From positions 1 through 64,000 of IMG/VR virus record IMGVR_UViG_3300005613_000054: 64,000 nucleotides of DNA, one strand, 5' to 3'. The translations under genes were made by a program, and so were the position numbers. Each line of letters starts with the position of its first letter. Position 1 is the stretch's first letter. Below are positions 28,259 through 38,790 of this stretch, in pieces. Below the pieces are notes generated by a model. The model saw nothing but the letters and a program-made list of their open reading frames with translations, searched no databases and had not been told where the DNA came from. Source of the stretch: a virus.

Positions 28259-28275
28259 ACGAAGACTGTATAAAA

Positions 28276-28680
28276 GTGCCTCTTCAAAAGATTTCTAGGG
28301 GGTTCAAGGACATTTCTTTGTCTTTTCAACGACACCCAGTCACAAACGATATTATTCCCCTGACTAACGCTGACGCTATTAAGCGTGCAGTACAGAATCT
28401 TGTGAGAATTCAAGTTGGGGAGGTATTTTTTAACGATCTGATTGGTACTAGGATCAGTGGAGCACTGTTTGAATTAGCAACTGACGACTTTACTACACCA
28501 ATTCAAACAGAAATTGAAACAGTAATAACCAATTTTGAACCAAGAGTAAATTTAGAGGAAGTTGAGGTACAAATTACTCCAGATAGCAATGCTTTAGATA
28601 TTACTATTCGTTATGATATAGTTGGTTTAGCAGTCCCAGCCCAAACTATTAACTTTATTTTAGAACCAACTAGACTATAA
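28276..28680 (+). CDS. 25: Baseplate wedge protein gp25
   Basis: 134 residues with a GTG start, close to T4 gp25 (132). The lysozyme-like gp25/TssE fold is indicated by DIIPLTNADAIKRAVQNLV and GEVFFNDLIGTRISGALFE. gp25 joins the (gp6)2-gp7 wedge to the tail tube/sheath. It has a perfect late promoter and its stop overlaps the ATG of gp6 by one base. Position before gp6 is as in other T4-like marine phages. Confidence 0.88.
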   Translation: MPLQKISRGFKDISLSFQRHPVTNDIIPLTNADAIKRAVQNLVRIQVGEVFFNDLIGTRISGALFELATDDFTTPIQTEIETVITNFEPRVNLEEVEVQITPDSNALDITIRYDIVGLAVPAQTINFILEPTRL

Positions 28681-30560
28681 TGGCACTAACACAGTTCACA
28701 AATCTAAACTTTGAGGACATTAAGACCTCAATCAAGGATTATCTTAGGCAGAATTCCAATTTTACGGATTTTGACTTTGAAGGATCGAACCTGTCCGTCA
28801 TTATTAACACCCTAGCATATAACTCTTACATCACAGCCTACAACACAAACATGGTTGTGAACGAATCGTTTATCGATTCTGCTACTTTGCGAGAAAATGT
28901 AGTAGCACTTGCGCGAAATATTGGATACGTCCCCCGCTCTAGACGCGCTGCAACTGCAACAGTTGACTATAATATCAGTGGTTTTAGTACAACTACCGCT
29001 ACAATTGAGTTTAATCCTGGAATTGTAGCAAACGGAAGCGTAGATGATACTAATTTTATCTTCTCAATACCAGAAAAAGTCGTTGTAGCAGCAAACAACG
29101 GCGTATCTTTTGGTTCTTTGCAAATTTATCAGGGTCAATACTTAACAAGACAGTGGACTTATGACCCTTCACAGACAAATCAACGCTTTGTTCTGCCTAA
29201 TGATGGTATTGATACCTCAACTTTGCGCGTAAAAATTCAAAATTCTAGTGCAGATACGACAGAAACGGAATATAATCTCGTCGATAACATCATTGGCGTC
29301 ACTTCTACGTCAAATATCTACCTAATTCAAGAAACTACGGACGAAAAATACGAACTTTTGTTCGGTGATGGCGTATTTGGTAAGAAATTGCAGTCTGGAA
29401 ATATTATTAATGCGTCTTATATCACTTCAGATGGTCCAGATGGTAATGGAGTTGCGAATTTTAGGTTTGTTGCAACGCTAAAAGACGATCAAGGTGCAGC
29501 AATTACCAATGCTGATGGTGAATTTAACGCCCAGGCACCTGCTGAAAATGGTGATGAGATTGAACCAGTCGAAAGCGTAAAGTATTATGCTCCAAGATTG
29601 TACTCTTCGCAGTACAGAGCAGTCACTGCTGCGGATTATGAGGCAATTTTGCCCACAATTTACCCAAATATCGAATCTGTAAGCGCTTATGGTGGTGAAG
29701 ACCTAAATCCACCGCAATATGGACGTGTTTTTATCGCGGCAAAACCAAGAAATGGTTCATTTTTGTCGGATTTCACCAAAAAGCAACTTTTGCAGCAACT
29801 AAAGAACTACTCGGTTGCCGGAATTGTTCCAATTTTTGAAGATTTGAAATATTTGTACGTCGAAATCGACAGTTACATCTATTATAACACAAATTTCATT
29901 GGTGATCCCAATAATTTACGCTCCGATGTCGTTAATGCGATCGCACAATATGCAAATGGATCAGAATTGAACCAATTTGGTGGCAGATTCAGATATTCTA
30001 AGACCCAAGCATTGATTGATGGCGTAAATACTGCGATTACATCAAATATCACGACCGTCAGAATGAGGCGGGACATGGTTGCAGCAGTAAATCAGTTTGC
30101 ACAGTATGAATTATGCTTTGATAATGAAATGTACTACGGCAATACCCGATACAATATCAAAACAACTGGTTTCAATGTTCAAGGAATTGAAGGAACATGT
30201 TATTTTGCTGATGAAATTGTTCCTGGTTCTAATATGGGCAATTTGTTCTTATTCCAAGAAGTTAATGATGATGAAATTAATATTCTATCGACAGCGTTCG
30301 GTACAGTCAATTATAAGACCGGTGAAATCCTTATAGATACTGTAAATATTACTTCTACGTCACTACCAGAGAATATTATTGAAGTTCAGGCAATTCCATT
30401 GTCCAATGATGTCCTAGCAAGGAAAGAATTGTACTTACAACTGGATGTTGCTAAGAGTAACTTCACAATGAGGCAAGATTCTATTTCTTCCGGTGCGAAT
30501 ACTTCTGGTACAAGATATTCCGTTCAATCTAGCTACCAAAACGGTAAGAAAACACGATAA
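28680..30560 (+). CDS. 6: Baseplate wedge protein gp6
   Basis: 626 residues, near T4 gp6 (660). The N-terminus (NFEDIKTSIKDYLR, NSYITAYNTNMVVNESFI) carries the J-type baseplate pattern, in which a domain with the YxAxN-type helix and the RxxGY segment (LARNIGYVPRSRRAA) is followed by a large beta-rich part. Two gp6 copies form the clamp of each wedge. Overlaps gp25 by one base and precedes the giant gp7-like gene by 3 bp. Confidence 0.85.
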   Translation: MALTQFTNLNFEDIKTSIKDYLRQNSNFTDFDFEGSNLSVIINTLAYNSYITAYNTNMVVNESFIDSATLRENVVALARNIGYVPRSRRAATATVDYNISGFSTTTATIEFNPGIVANGSVDDTNFIFSIPEKVVVAANNGVSFGSLQIYQGQYLTRQWTYDPSQTNQRFVLPNDGIDTSTLRVKIQNSSADTTETEYNLVDNIIGVTSTSNIYLIQETTDEKYELLFGDGVFGKKLQSGNIINASYITSDGPDGNGVANFRFVATLKDDQGAAITNADGEFNAQAPAENGDEIEPVESVKYYAPRLYSSQYRAVTAADYEAILPTIYPNIESVSAYGGEDLNPPQYGRVFIAAKPRNGSFLSDFTKKQLLQQLKNYSVAGIVPIFEDLKYLYVEIDSYIYYNTNFIGDPNNLRSDVVNAIAQYANGSELNQFGGRFRYSKTQALIDGVNTAITSNITTVRMRRDMVAAVNQFAQYELCFDNEMYYGNTRYNIKTTGFNVQGIEGTCYFADEIVPGSNMGNLFLFQEVNDDEINILSTAFGTVNYKTGEILIDTVNITSTSLPENIIEVQAIPLSNDVLARKELYLQLDVAKSNFTMRQDSISSGANTSGTRYSVQSSYQNGKKTR

Positions 30561-30563
30561 GAG

Positions 30564-33500
30564 ATGATCGAAACCTCCCTGACCAAAGTCAAGATCAATG
30601 AGATCGTTCAGAGTCAAATTCCTGAATACATTGATGTTGAAAATCCACTCTTTGGCGAATTCCTACAGCAGTATTATTACTCCCAGGAATATCAGGGAGG
30701 TCCGGTAGATATTGCGGATAATCTATCGGATTATAAGAGTCTAGATTTCCTCAATGCGACCAACCTGACTGGATTTACATCATTGACCCAGTATATCACT
30801 GGTGTCGATGAAACAATCTACGTTGATTCAACAACAGGTTGGCCACAGTCTTGGGGTCTGCTAAAAATTGATAATGAGATCATCACCTACACTGGAATTG
30901 GAACAACTTCCTTTACAGGTTGTGTTCGTGGGTTCAGTGGTATTGAAGCGAACACTAAAACCAACGTTCCTGAGTATCTAACGTTCTCTTCGACGGGTAT
31001 TGCTACTCATGGTGTTGATGCACGGGTAGAAAACCTAAGCAACATCTTCCTGCGTGAATTTCTCAATAAACTGAAGGTCCAAATCCTTCCTGGTTTCCAA
31101 GACAGGTTCCTAAACGGTCAAATCGACCAATCTAACTTTATTAGACAGGCAAAAGACTTCTATAAGTCGAAAGGTACTGAAGAAGCGTTCAAAATCCTGT
31201 TCAAGGCACTGTATGGTCAAAAGGTTGAAATGATTCAACCACAGGTCTACATGATTAGACCTTCTGATGCCGATTGGGTCGTAAATGACGTTCTGGTCTG
31301 CGAATTGATTGATGGTGATCCTACAAATATCGAAGGTCAGACACTATTCCAAGATACGCGCCCAATGGAGACCAGTGGTGCTATCTATGATGTAAGATCT
31401 GCTGTAATCAACGGTAAAAAGTATTACAAGATCGCAATTTCAAAAGGAACTACAATCGGTGCGTTCCAGCAGGTTGGTAAGACTTTTGTTAACGCGAATG
31501 CTGGTATTGGTGCGACTATTCTGAACGTAGACAGCACTGTTGGATTCGGAACTACTGGTACGCTTGATTATGCTGGTCAAGAGTATGAATACACGTCTAA
31601 GAACTACACGCAGTTCCTAGGAGTTGCTACTGCAAGCAATGGATTGCTTGGTGCGATTGGAATCGGTTCTGCAGTCTGTGATGCTACACTAACGGCATAT
31701 TCATATGAAGATGGCGACCTTGAGAAACTAGTTCGTCTGAATATTCTTGGTTCTATCAGTGAGTTTGTTGGTTCCGGTCTAGATCAAGTCGTAGACACTA
31801 AACTAAACGTAACTCAACTAGGTATTGATCAGAAAGACCAAAGATTTACTTCTTGGATCTATAATACTACGGCAACCTATTCTGCAGATACCGTAGTAAG
31901 TAAAGGTTCTAATATTTACGAATATAAGTTCTTCAATACACAAGTTTTGTATGAGGACGACGAAGTTTTCGTAATCGATGAAGACGGAATCACAATTACA
32001 GGCACTATTGTCGATATTATCGATGATAAGACTATTCAGGTCAATCATGCCGCGATTGATCTTAATAAGAAGTATAAGATTCGCAGACAAATCAAAACAA
32101 GAATTTCCAATACCGCAGATGTACAAAACACTTATGCGTCGGGCTCTGACGTTTATGTTGCGTCTAACAGTTTACCAGTCGCTGGTTATTCTGTATTTGA
32201 GCCGGAAAAACGTATTAGAACATTCACTAATACCGGTATCACCACTATATCCAATACAATCAATATTGCGGATCACCATTTCAATGATGGTGAAGTAGTT
32301 GTCTATAAAGGTGATGGACTATCTGGGGTTGCAACCAATCAGGGTTACTATGTCGGTAAGATTGACGACAATAATCTACACCTAGCATTTTCTCCTGAGA
32401 ATGTCCGTAGAGGACAGTTTATTGATGTCTTCGGTGCTAGCGATATTGCTTCTCTTGGAATTAGCACTCATACCCTTACACCATCGATCGTAGGATTCAC
32501 TACTCTAGGCGCTCAAAAGATCCTTAGGAAGTTTCCACTCCCAGAGTATGGTGATACCAAAACAGAGACCTCACAGGGCAGCGTAGGACTGTTTGCGAAC
32601 GGTGTAGAGATCTATTCCTACAAGTCTACCGATAAAGTCTTCTACGGTAGCATCGAAACCGTCGATGTGCTCAACAAAGGTAGCAATTACGACGTAATCA
32701 ACCCACCAAGAATTTCTATCACCCAAGATGGTCATACTGGTACTGCTTCATCTGCTATTGCTCACGTATCCGGTACTATCCAGGAGTTCTTGGTTGATAG
32801 TGAAGGACTAGACTATACCATCATTCCATCTGTTTCGATTACTGGTGGTAACGGTTCTGCGAAGGCAGAAGCAAAGATGAAGAAGGTTGCTCATGAAGTT
32901 GAGTTCAATAGTAGTAGTGTTGGTGGTGTAGTCAATACTGCGACCGACATTTTCACTTTTGAGGCAGCACACGGGTTCAAGAATGGTGAAGAACTCATTT
33001 ACACCACTGGCGGTACTACAGAGATCGGTATCGGCACAACCCCAGGCAAACTAGTCAACTTCTCGTCATACTTTGCTATTAAGAAGAATGATTATGAGAT
33101 TGCGTTAGCAGAAACTAGAAATAGCGCACTAGCAGGTATCAACACTATTGATATCCTTACCAACGGTGGTGGTACTCATAAGTTTGCGACAAAAGAGCGC
33201 AGACTGAAGGTTGATAAGGTTCTACTAATTGAGAACGATACATTTAGCAATAAAGAAAACCGCATTCTATCTACTAAAGTCAATTTCTATACTGATCAAT
33301 TCAACGCTCCTAGACATGGTTATGAAACTGGTGATAAAGTTCTATACACAACTACAGATACTGCCCCCTCTGGTCTAACCAATAATACTGAATATTACAT
33401 CATCAAGGTTGATGACGACAACTTCAGACTATCCACTACCAAAAATAGTAGTGAATTCATTGACTTCACAACCGCAGGTGTAGGAACACATACATTCAAC

Positions 33501-36500
33501 TATCCTCCAGTCGTAGTTACTATTAGTGGTCAGCAAGGCATCACTACCGCCAATGCTACGGCAACTCCGATCATTCGAGGATCGATTGACGCAGTTCAGT
33601 TGCTAACAAAGGGTAGTGGATATGGTTCTACCGTAATCAACGATAATTTCCGCCCAGATGTCCGCATCATTGATGGATCTGATGCATCCCTAGAACCACT
33701 GATCGTCAATGGTCGATTGTCTGAGGTAATCATCAAAGGTGGTGGTAAAGACTTCTTCAGCACACCTGATATTGTTATTAGTGGTGGTGGTGGTGTTGGT
33801 GCTAAGGCAAAGGCAGTCGTTAGCAATGGTTCGATTGTCCGCGTAGACGTTATCGATCCAGGTGCGGGATATGTTACTTCTAGTACGACGATTACCGCAG
33901 TAACTCCAGGTGAAGGGTATGTCTTTGCGGCAAACTTGAAAGAATGGACCGTAAACCAAGTTGAAAGATACGCAAAATTTGGTGACGTTAGTGCAGATGA
34001 CGGTTTCTTTGAAACTGAAGTTATTGATGGATATGGTAACCCATATGTATCATACTATGTTCCAAGACAATTAAGAACATTCAAAGAAGACAGTGGTACA
34101 AGTCATTCTCCAATTCTAGGTTATGCTTACGATGGACACCCCATTTATGGTCCATATGCCTACCAGAATGCTGACGGATCTGGTGGTTTCAAATATCTAG
34201 AACCAGGATACTCAGTCATCACCGGTTCTAGAGCAGGTGGTCCTACTATTAGTCAATATCCCGCAGGTTTCTTCATTGAGGATTATACCTACCTAGAAAA
34301 CCGTGGTGATCTTGATGAACACAATGGACGCTTTGCCGTAACACCAGAATATCCAAATGGTGTATATGCGTATTATACTACGGTTCAATCATCTGTAACT
34401 AACAGTGTTGGTGATCCTTTTGATGGAACTAGAAAACCAGTATTCCCATATGTTATTGGTAATACCTATAATTCTAAACCAGATCCATTCAACTTCGAGT
34501 TCACTTCTACCCAGGATCTAGATCCAGTTAGACTGGGATGTATCAGGAATACTGATGCATATGAAATGGATGAATATGAGTTCGTTACTAATGGTCAGAA
34601 AAATACTACAACCAACGGTCAGGTCTTAAAGGTCACTAACGATACTATCGATAGCATCAATGTCGTCGAAGGTGGTCAGGCATACAATGTTGGCGACAGA
34701 GTTGTATTTGATAATTCTGGAACGGGTGGATTTGGTGCTATTGCCCAGGTATCTGATGTTGTTGGTGTAGCAATCACTGATATCACATCAACTATCACAA
34801 CATTAGAAGATGTTGATCTAGTTGTCGGTGGAAACAGCGTCACTGCTATCTCTACGGTCCCACACGGTCTTTCTAATGGTGTTTATGTAAGTATCATTGG
34901 TATCGGTTCAACTGCCTTCAATGCGGTCACAGGCACCTATCAGATCAACGTTGATACCTTCAGATCTGGTCTATCTACATCGATGACCGCAGACGGTATG
35001 ACCACATCGGTTGCTGTTCGCGATATCGTTACTAAATTTGGTGTAGATGATGTTTTACAGATTGATGACGAGCAATTCGTCGTCATGAACCTAGACATCC
35101 CAAATAACAAACTTCGTTTGCTGAGGAACTATGATGGAACGTCTGGTGCGGCACACACGAACGGTGCTGAGATTGTTCGTCTTGAAAAAAGATTTGACTA
35201 TCAGCTACCCAAGGTTGTTTCTCTTTCTTCTCCTGAAGATCGTATTCATTACTTTGATGCTGAGAAGTCTGTAGGTGTAGGTCTAACTGCTGGTGTGGGC
35301 ATTGGTACCACGATTTCCTACGTGGGTGCTGGTAATAGCACCAAGACCAAGTTCATTCCAACCAGAACCATCTACATGCCCAATAACCCGTTCATTCACG
35401 GGGAACAGGTTCATTATAGTCCTGGTGCAGGCACCTCGCTCACCGTCTCTAGCGATGGTACAAATGAGCATCCAATATTCAAAAATGTATTCATTCAGAA
35501 AATTAGCAATGAACTAGTTGGTATTGTATCTGAAAAGACTGGTATTAACTCTGAAGGAAGCAGACTATTCTTCAATGGTAATATTGGTATTGGTAATAGT
35601 CATTTCTTCAGAACCCAACGTGATGTAGTCAACTGTAACGTCAGGTCTGTTGATGTTGTTGTCGGAACTGGCGTTTCTAATCACAATCTAAGACCGAAGG
35701 ATATTGTTGATGTTACTGTGGTCTCCACAGCAACCAGTTCTGTAACAGCAACCTATAGCAGTGCTACTAGGTATGTAAGCATTGGTGCTTCAGTCAACCC
35801 AAGAATTGATGTTACTGTAGGCGACACCCTAGAGATCGACACCTCCTCTAGCACGCTCTCCAATACCACCCTACAGTTCTTCCTAGATCCCGATTTCCAG
35901 AAGGAATTTGTTGGTTCTGGTGTATCTGCTATTGAGATCACTGAGGAGTTCTCCCCAGGCATCACTTCTGCAAAGACTAGCGTAAGATTTACTCCACAGG
36001 TTCCAGAAGTCTTATATTATCAATTTGTTCCTACTAATACTGGTAAGAAGATTGAAACTAATAAGGAAATTAATGAGTACAACAAGATTGTAGTTAGCAA
36101 CAGTAAGTTCACTGGTAAATATCCTCTTACCACAACTACTGACTATACGTTCACTTATAACGTATTTGAAATCCCTGAAAGAACTGGTTACACCAGCACT
36201 TCAGATCTAAGGTATATTACCAATTCTAATAACGCTAACGGTCCTGTAGGCACTGTTGAGCTGCTTGATGGTGGTAAGCAATATACATCTCTACCAAAGG
36301 CATCTGTAGCGTCTACTACAGGTAGAGCAGCAGTTCTTAGACCATTCGGTTCTAACATTGGTTCGATTGATGCTACACAGATTTTGGAGTTTGGATATGA
36401 CTATCCATCAGACAGAACTCTGCAACCACAGGTCGGTATTCCTCAGGTAATCGTCCTAAAGAACAACTACAGCATCGATCAGGTAGGCGTCACTTCTGCT

Positions 36501-38786
36501 GGTTCAAAATATACCACAGCACCTGATCTAATTGTTTACAATTCTACCACAGATACGGTCAACACAACACCAGAACTAATTGCACAACTCAATGGTACTG
36601 GTGTTGAAAGCGTCAAGATTGTAAACCCAGGCGGCAACATGACCGTCAATGATAATAATCTACTTGCAGTCAATAATAGCAATGGTGTTGGTATTATTAG
36701 TGCTACTTACTCAGATCCTAATGTAACACTGCGTCTACAGACACCAACTACAGGTTTCACAACTAGTGACCCCCTCCCTTTCCAGATTGGGGATCAAGTA
36801 TTTGTTGAGAATGTCGGCGTTTCCACTGGTAATGGATACAACTCTGCTGATTATGAATATCAATTCTTCACAATTACCGGAGTTAATACCGCATTCGGTC
36901 TAGTCAACCAAGCAACAATCACATATCCAGTAACCAGATCTCCTGGTAATCATGATGGTCTACAGTTTGGTTCTGTTGCTAGAGAACAAGATATTGCTAA
37001 GTTTAGTCTAACATTGAAGGAAGGTGAGTTTGTATCTGGTGAAGAAGTCTATACTAAGAACGCCACATCTAAGGTTGTCTCTGGTATCAAGCAAGATACA
37101 GACATCCTAAGGGTCACTTCACTAGCGGGTATCAACACGGGTGATATCTTGACTGGTCGGATATCTGGTGCTTCTGGTGAAGTGCAAGATATTTCTGATT
37201 ACAGTGCTCACTACAATGTAAGAGCATCTGTAGAAGAGAATTATGGTTGGGAAACTAACGTTGGTTTCCTAGACGACTACTTCCAAAGAATTCAGGACAG
37301 TGATTACTATCAACAGTTCGCATACTCCCTGAAGTCTCAAGTTGGTATTTCTAGTTGGAGTGAACCAGTCGATAGTCTTGGTCACATCGCTGGTTTCAAG
37401 AAGCATTCTGATCTTCTAATTCCATCTGATAGTCTTGCTGGTCTAGGTAGTACAAGCGTATCTACTGGTATCGGTTCTCAACAAAGTACAATTATTCTAA
37501 CTAGCGATCCTACTAAACTTTATTGTAAGCATGACTGGGATCTTGTATATGAACTAACAAATGACGAAGCTACACTTAGCGACAAGATTGTATTCAATAG
37601 CAACAGATTTGGTGATGCTCTAATCTGTGAAAGCAACAGGGTTCTTGAGATTGATGATATCAGTCCTCAATTCTACGATGATCCAGATATTTCAAGAAGT
37701 CTTGAGATCGACTCTTTTGAATATCCACAAGTATCTGCAGCAAAATATTATGCTCAGGTTGTTCTTGATACTGCCTTAGGAATTACATTCAACCAAACGC
37801 AATATTGTGAATTTGTAGTATCTCATAACGGAGATATCTCATTCAACAACCAATATTCAGATATTTCTGATGCCTTTAATCTAGGCACATTTAGTACTTC
37901 TGTCACTGGTGAAGTTGTATCAGTATTGTTTACACCATACAATACAACTTTTACATATGATATTACATTCTTTAAAGAAACCATGCAAAACGCTGTTGGT
38001 GTCGGATCAACATCGTTCGGTCACGTCAAGCGTTCAGGTGTAACTTCTGCAGTCGCATCTTCAGGTTCTCCGACTGAACAAATTATCCAGTCGATCGATG
38101 CTGAGCAATTTAAGTCTGGTAGCATAATTGTTTCTGTTGCTGCAGCAACAACTACAGAAAAAAATATTGTTGAAGCTTCTTTCATTGGTGTAGGTTCAAC
38201 CGCACAATATACAATTTTTGGTGAAATGGATAGTGGGGTTGGATTGGGAACATTCAGTGTTGATATGACTGGAACAAATGATTTACAATTCAAATGGTTA
38301 CCTGCTGCTGGTATTGGAATAACAGTTTCTACCTTTGCAACATTGGTCGGTGTTGCAACAACTGTTCCTGGAACAGGAATTCCTGGAACAACTTATGAAA
38401 TTGGTGATACTGCTCTCAGATGTACTAGAACAGAAATTGCAGCATCTGGAAGTCCAACTGCAGAGACAATTGTAACGACTAGTGGAAATTCATACACTTC
38501 TTCAAAAATATTAGTTGAAATTCATAATACTACGGATAATGAGTATTCATTCTTCCATGTAGCAGCTAATGTTTATGCCGAAAATGTTAACTACATAAAA
38601 TACAACAATGTTTCTACAGCAACAACTGCAGGAAGAGACATTCAAAATACTGATATGATTTCTTCTGGGGTTGACGGTATTTTGAGGTTTACTCCACAAG
38701 AAAATAAAGCATATATTGTTAGAACATCTGAGATCTCAATTGATAGACCAGATGGCGCTCCTGAGGACCAGCTAATTCCACTATAA
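30564..38786 (+). CDS. Giant baseplate/virion protein, gp7-position
   Basis: 2740 residues, far longer than T4 gp7 (1032). Residues 1-240 (QIPEYIDVENPLFGEFLQQY, RQAKDFYKSKGTEEAFKILF) form a conserved helical wedge-like segment; the rest is a long series of beta-rich modules, many built on a GSGY/P-x-V-x-I pattern and GIGTT-like strands. Ordering directly after gp6 and before a structural gene and gp8 suggests that it takes the place of gp7, joining wedges and adding outer domains. The name gp7 rests mainly on position. Confidence 0.7.
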   Translation: MIETSLTKVKINEIVQSQIPEYIDVENPLFGEFLQQYYYSQEYQGGPVDIADNLSDYKSLDFLNATNLTGFTSLTQYITGVDETIYVDSTTGWPQSWGLLKIDNEIITYTGIGTTSFTGCVRGFSGIEANTKTNVPEYLTFSSTGIATHGVDARVENLSNIFLREFLNKLKVQILPGFQDRFLNGQIDQSNFIRQAKDFYKSKGTEEAFKILFKALYGQKVEMIQPQVYMIRPSDADWVVNDVLVCELIDGDPTNIEGQTLFQDTRPMETSGAIYDVRSAVINGKKYYKIAISKGTTIGAFQQVGKTFVNANAGIGATILNVDSTVGFGTTGTLDYAGQEYEYTSKNYTQFLGVATASNGLLGAIGIGSAVCDATLTAYSYEDGDLEKLVRLNILGSISEFVGSGLDQVVDTKLNVTQLGIDQKDQRFTSWIYNTTATYSADTVVSKGSNIYEYKFFNTQVLYEDDEVFVIDEDGITITGTIVDIIDDKTIQVNHAAIDLNKKYKIRRQIKTRISNTADVQNTYASGSDVYVASNSLPVAGYSVFEPEKRIRTFTNTGITTISNTINIADHHFNDGEVVVYKGDGLSGVATNQGYYVGKIDDNNLHLAFSPENVRRGQFIDVFGASDIASLGISTHTLTPSIVGFTTLGAQKILRKFPLPEYGDTKTETSQGSVGLFANGVEIYSYKSTDKVFYGSIETVDVLNKGSNYDVINPPRISITQDGHTGTASSAIAHVSGTIQEFLVDSEGLDYTIIPSVSITGGNGSAKAEAKMKKVAHEVEFNSSSVGGVVNTATDIFTFEAAHGFKNGEELIYTTGGTTEIGIGTTPGKLVNFSSYFAIKKNDYEIALAETRNSALAGINTIDILTNGGGTHKFATKERRLKVDKVLLIENDTFSNKENRILSTKVNFYTDQFNAPRHGYETGDKVLYTTTDTAPSGLTNNTEYYIIKVDDDNFRLSTTKNSSEFIDFTTAGVGTHTFNYPPVVVTISGQQGITTANATATPIIRGSIDAVQLLTKGSGYGSTVINDNFRPDVRIIDGSDASLEPLIVNGRLSEVIIKGGGKDFFSTPDIVISGGGGVGAKAKAVVSNGSIVRVDVIDPGAGYVTSSTTITAVTPGEGYVFAANLKEWTVNQVERYAKFGDVSADDGFFETEVIDGYGNPYVSYYVPRQLRTFKEDSGTSHSPILGYAYDGHPIYGPYAYQNADGSGGFKYLEPGYSVITGSRAGGPTISQYPAGFFIEDYTYLENRGDLDEHNGRFAVTPEYPNGVYAYYTTVQSSVTNSVGDPFDGTRKPVFPYVIGNTYNSKPDPFNFEFTSTQDLDPVRLGCIRNTDAYEMDEYEFVTNGQKNTTTNGQVLKVTNDTIDSINVVEGGQAYNVGDRVVFDNSGTGGFGAIAQVSDVVGVAITDITSTITTLEDVDLVVGGNSVTAISTVPHGLSNGVYVSIIGIGSTAFNAVTGTYQINVDTFRSGLSTSMTADGMTTSVAVRDIVTKFGVDDVLQIDDEQFVVMNLDIPNNKLRLLRNYDGTSGAAHTNGAEIVRLEKRFDYQLPKVVSLSSPEDRIHYFDAEKSVGVGLTAGVGIGTTISYVGAGNSTKTKFIPTRTIYMPNNPFIHGEQVHYSPGAGTSLTVSSDGTNEHPIFKNVFIQKISNELVGIVSEKTGINSEGSRLFFNGNIGIGNSHFFRTQRDVVNCNVRSVDVVVGTGVSNHNLRPKDIVDVTVVSTATSSVTATYSSATRYVSIGASVNPRIDVTVGDTLEIDTSSSTLSNTTLQFFLDPDFQKEFVGSGVSAIEITEEFSPGITSAKTSVRFTPQVPEVLYYQFVPTNTGKKIETNKEINEYNKIVVSNSKFTGKYPLTTTTDYTFTYNVFEIPERTGYTSTSDLRYITNSNNANGPVGTVELLDGGKQYTSLPKASVASTTGRAAVLRPFGSNIGSIDATQILEFGYDYPSDRTLQPQVGIPQVIVLKNNYSIDQVGVTSAGSKYTTAPDLIVYNSTTDTVNTTPELIAQLNGTGVESVKIVNPGGNMTVNDNNLLAVNNSNGVGIISATYSDPNVTLRLQTPTTGFTTSDPLPFQIGDQVFVENVGVSTGNGYNSADYEYQFFTITGVNTAFGLVNQATITYPVTRSPGNHDGLQFGSVAREQDIAKFSLTLKEGEFVSGEEVYTKNATSKVVSGIKQDTDILRVTSLAGINTGDILTGRISGASGEVQDISDYSAHYNVRASVEENYGWETNVGFLDDYFQRIQDSDYYQQFAYSLKSQVGISSWSEPVDSLGHIAGFKKHSDLLIPSDSLAGLGSTSVSTGIGSQQSTIILTSDPTKLYCKHDWDLVYELTNDEATLSDKIVFNSNRFGDALICESNRVLEIDDISPQFYDDPDISRSLEIDSFEYPQVSAAKYYAQVVLDTALGITFNQTQYCEFVVSHNGDISFNNQYSDISDAFNLGTFSTSVTGEVVSVLFTPYNTTFTYDITFFKETMQNAVGVGSTSFGHVKRSGVTSAVASSGSPTEQIIQSIDAEQFKSGSIIVSVAAATTTEKNIVEASFIGVGSTAQYTIFGEMDSGVGLGTFSVDMTGTNDLQFKWLPAAGIGITVSTFATLVGVATTVPGTGIPGTTYEIGDTALRCTRTEIAASGSPTAETIVTTSGNSYTSSKILVEIHNTTDNEYSFFHVAANVYAENVNYIKYNNVSTATTAGRDIQNTDMISSGVDGILRFTPQENKAYIVRTSEISIDRPDGAPEDQLIPL

Positions 38787-38790
38787 AAGA

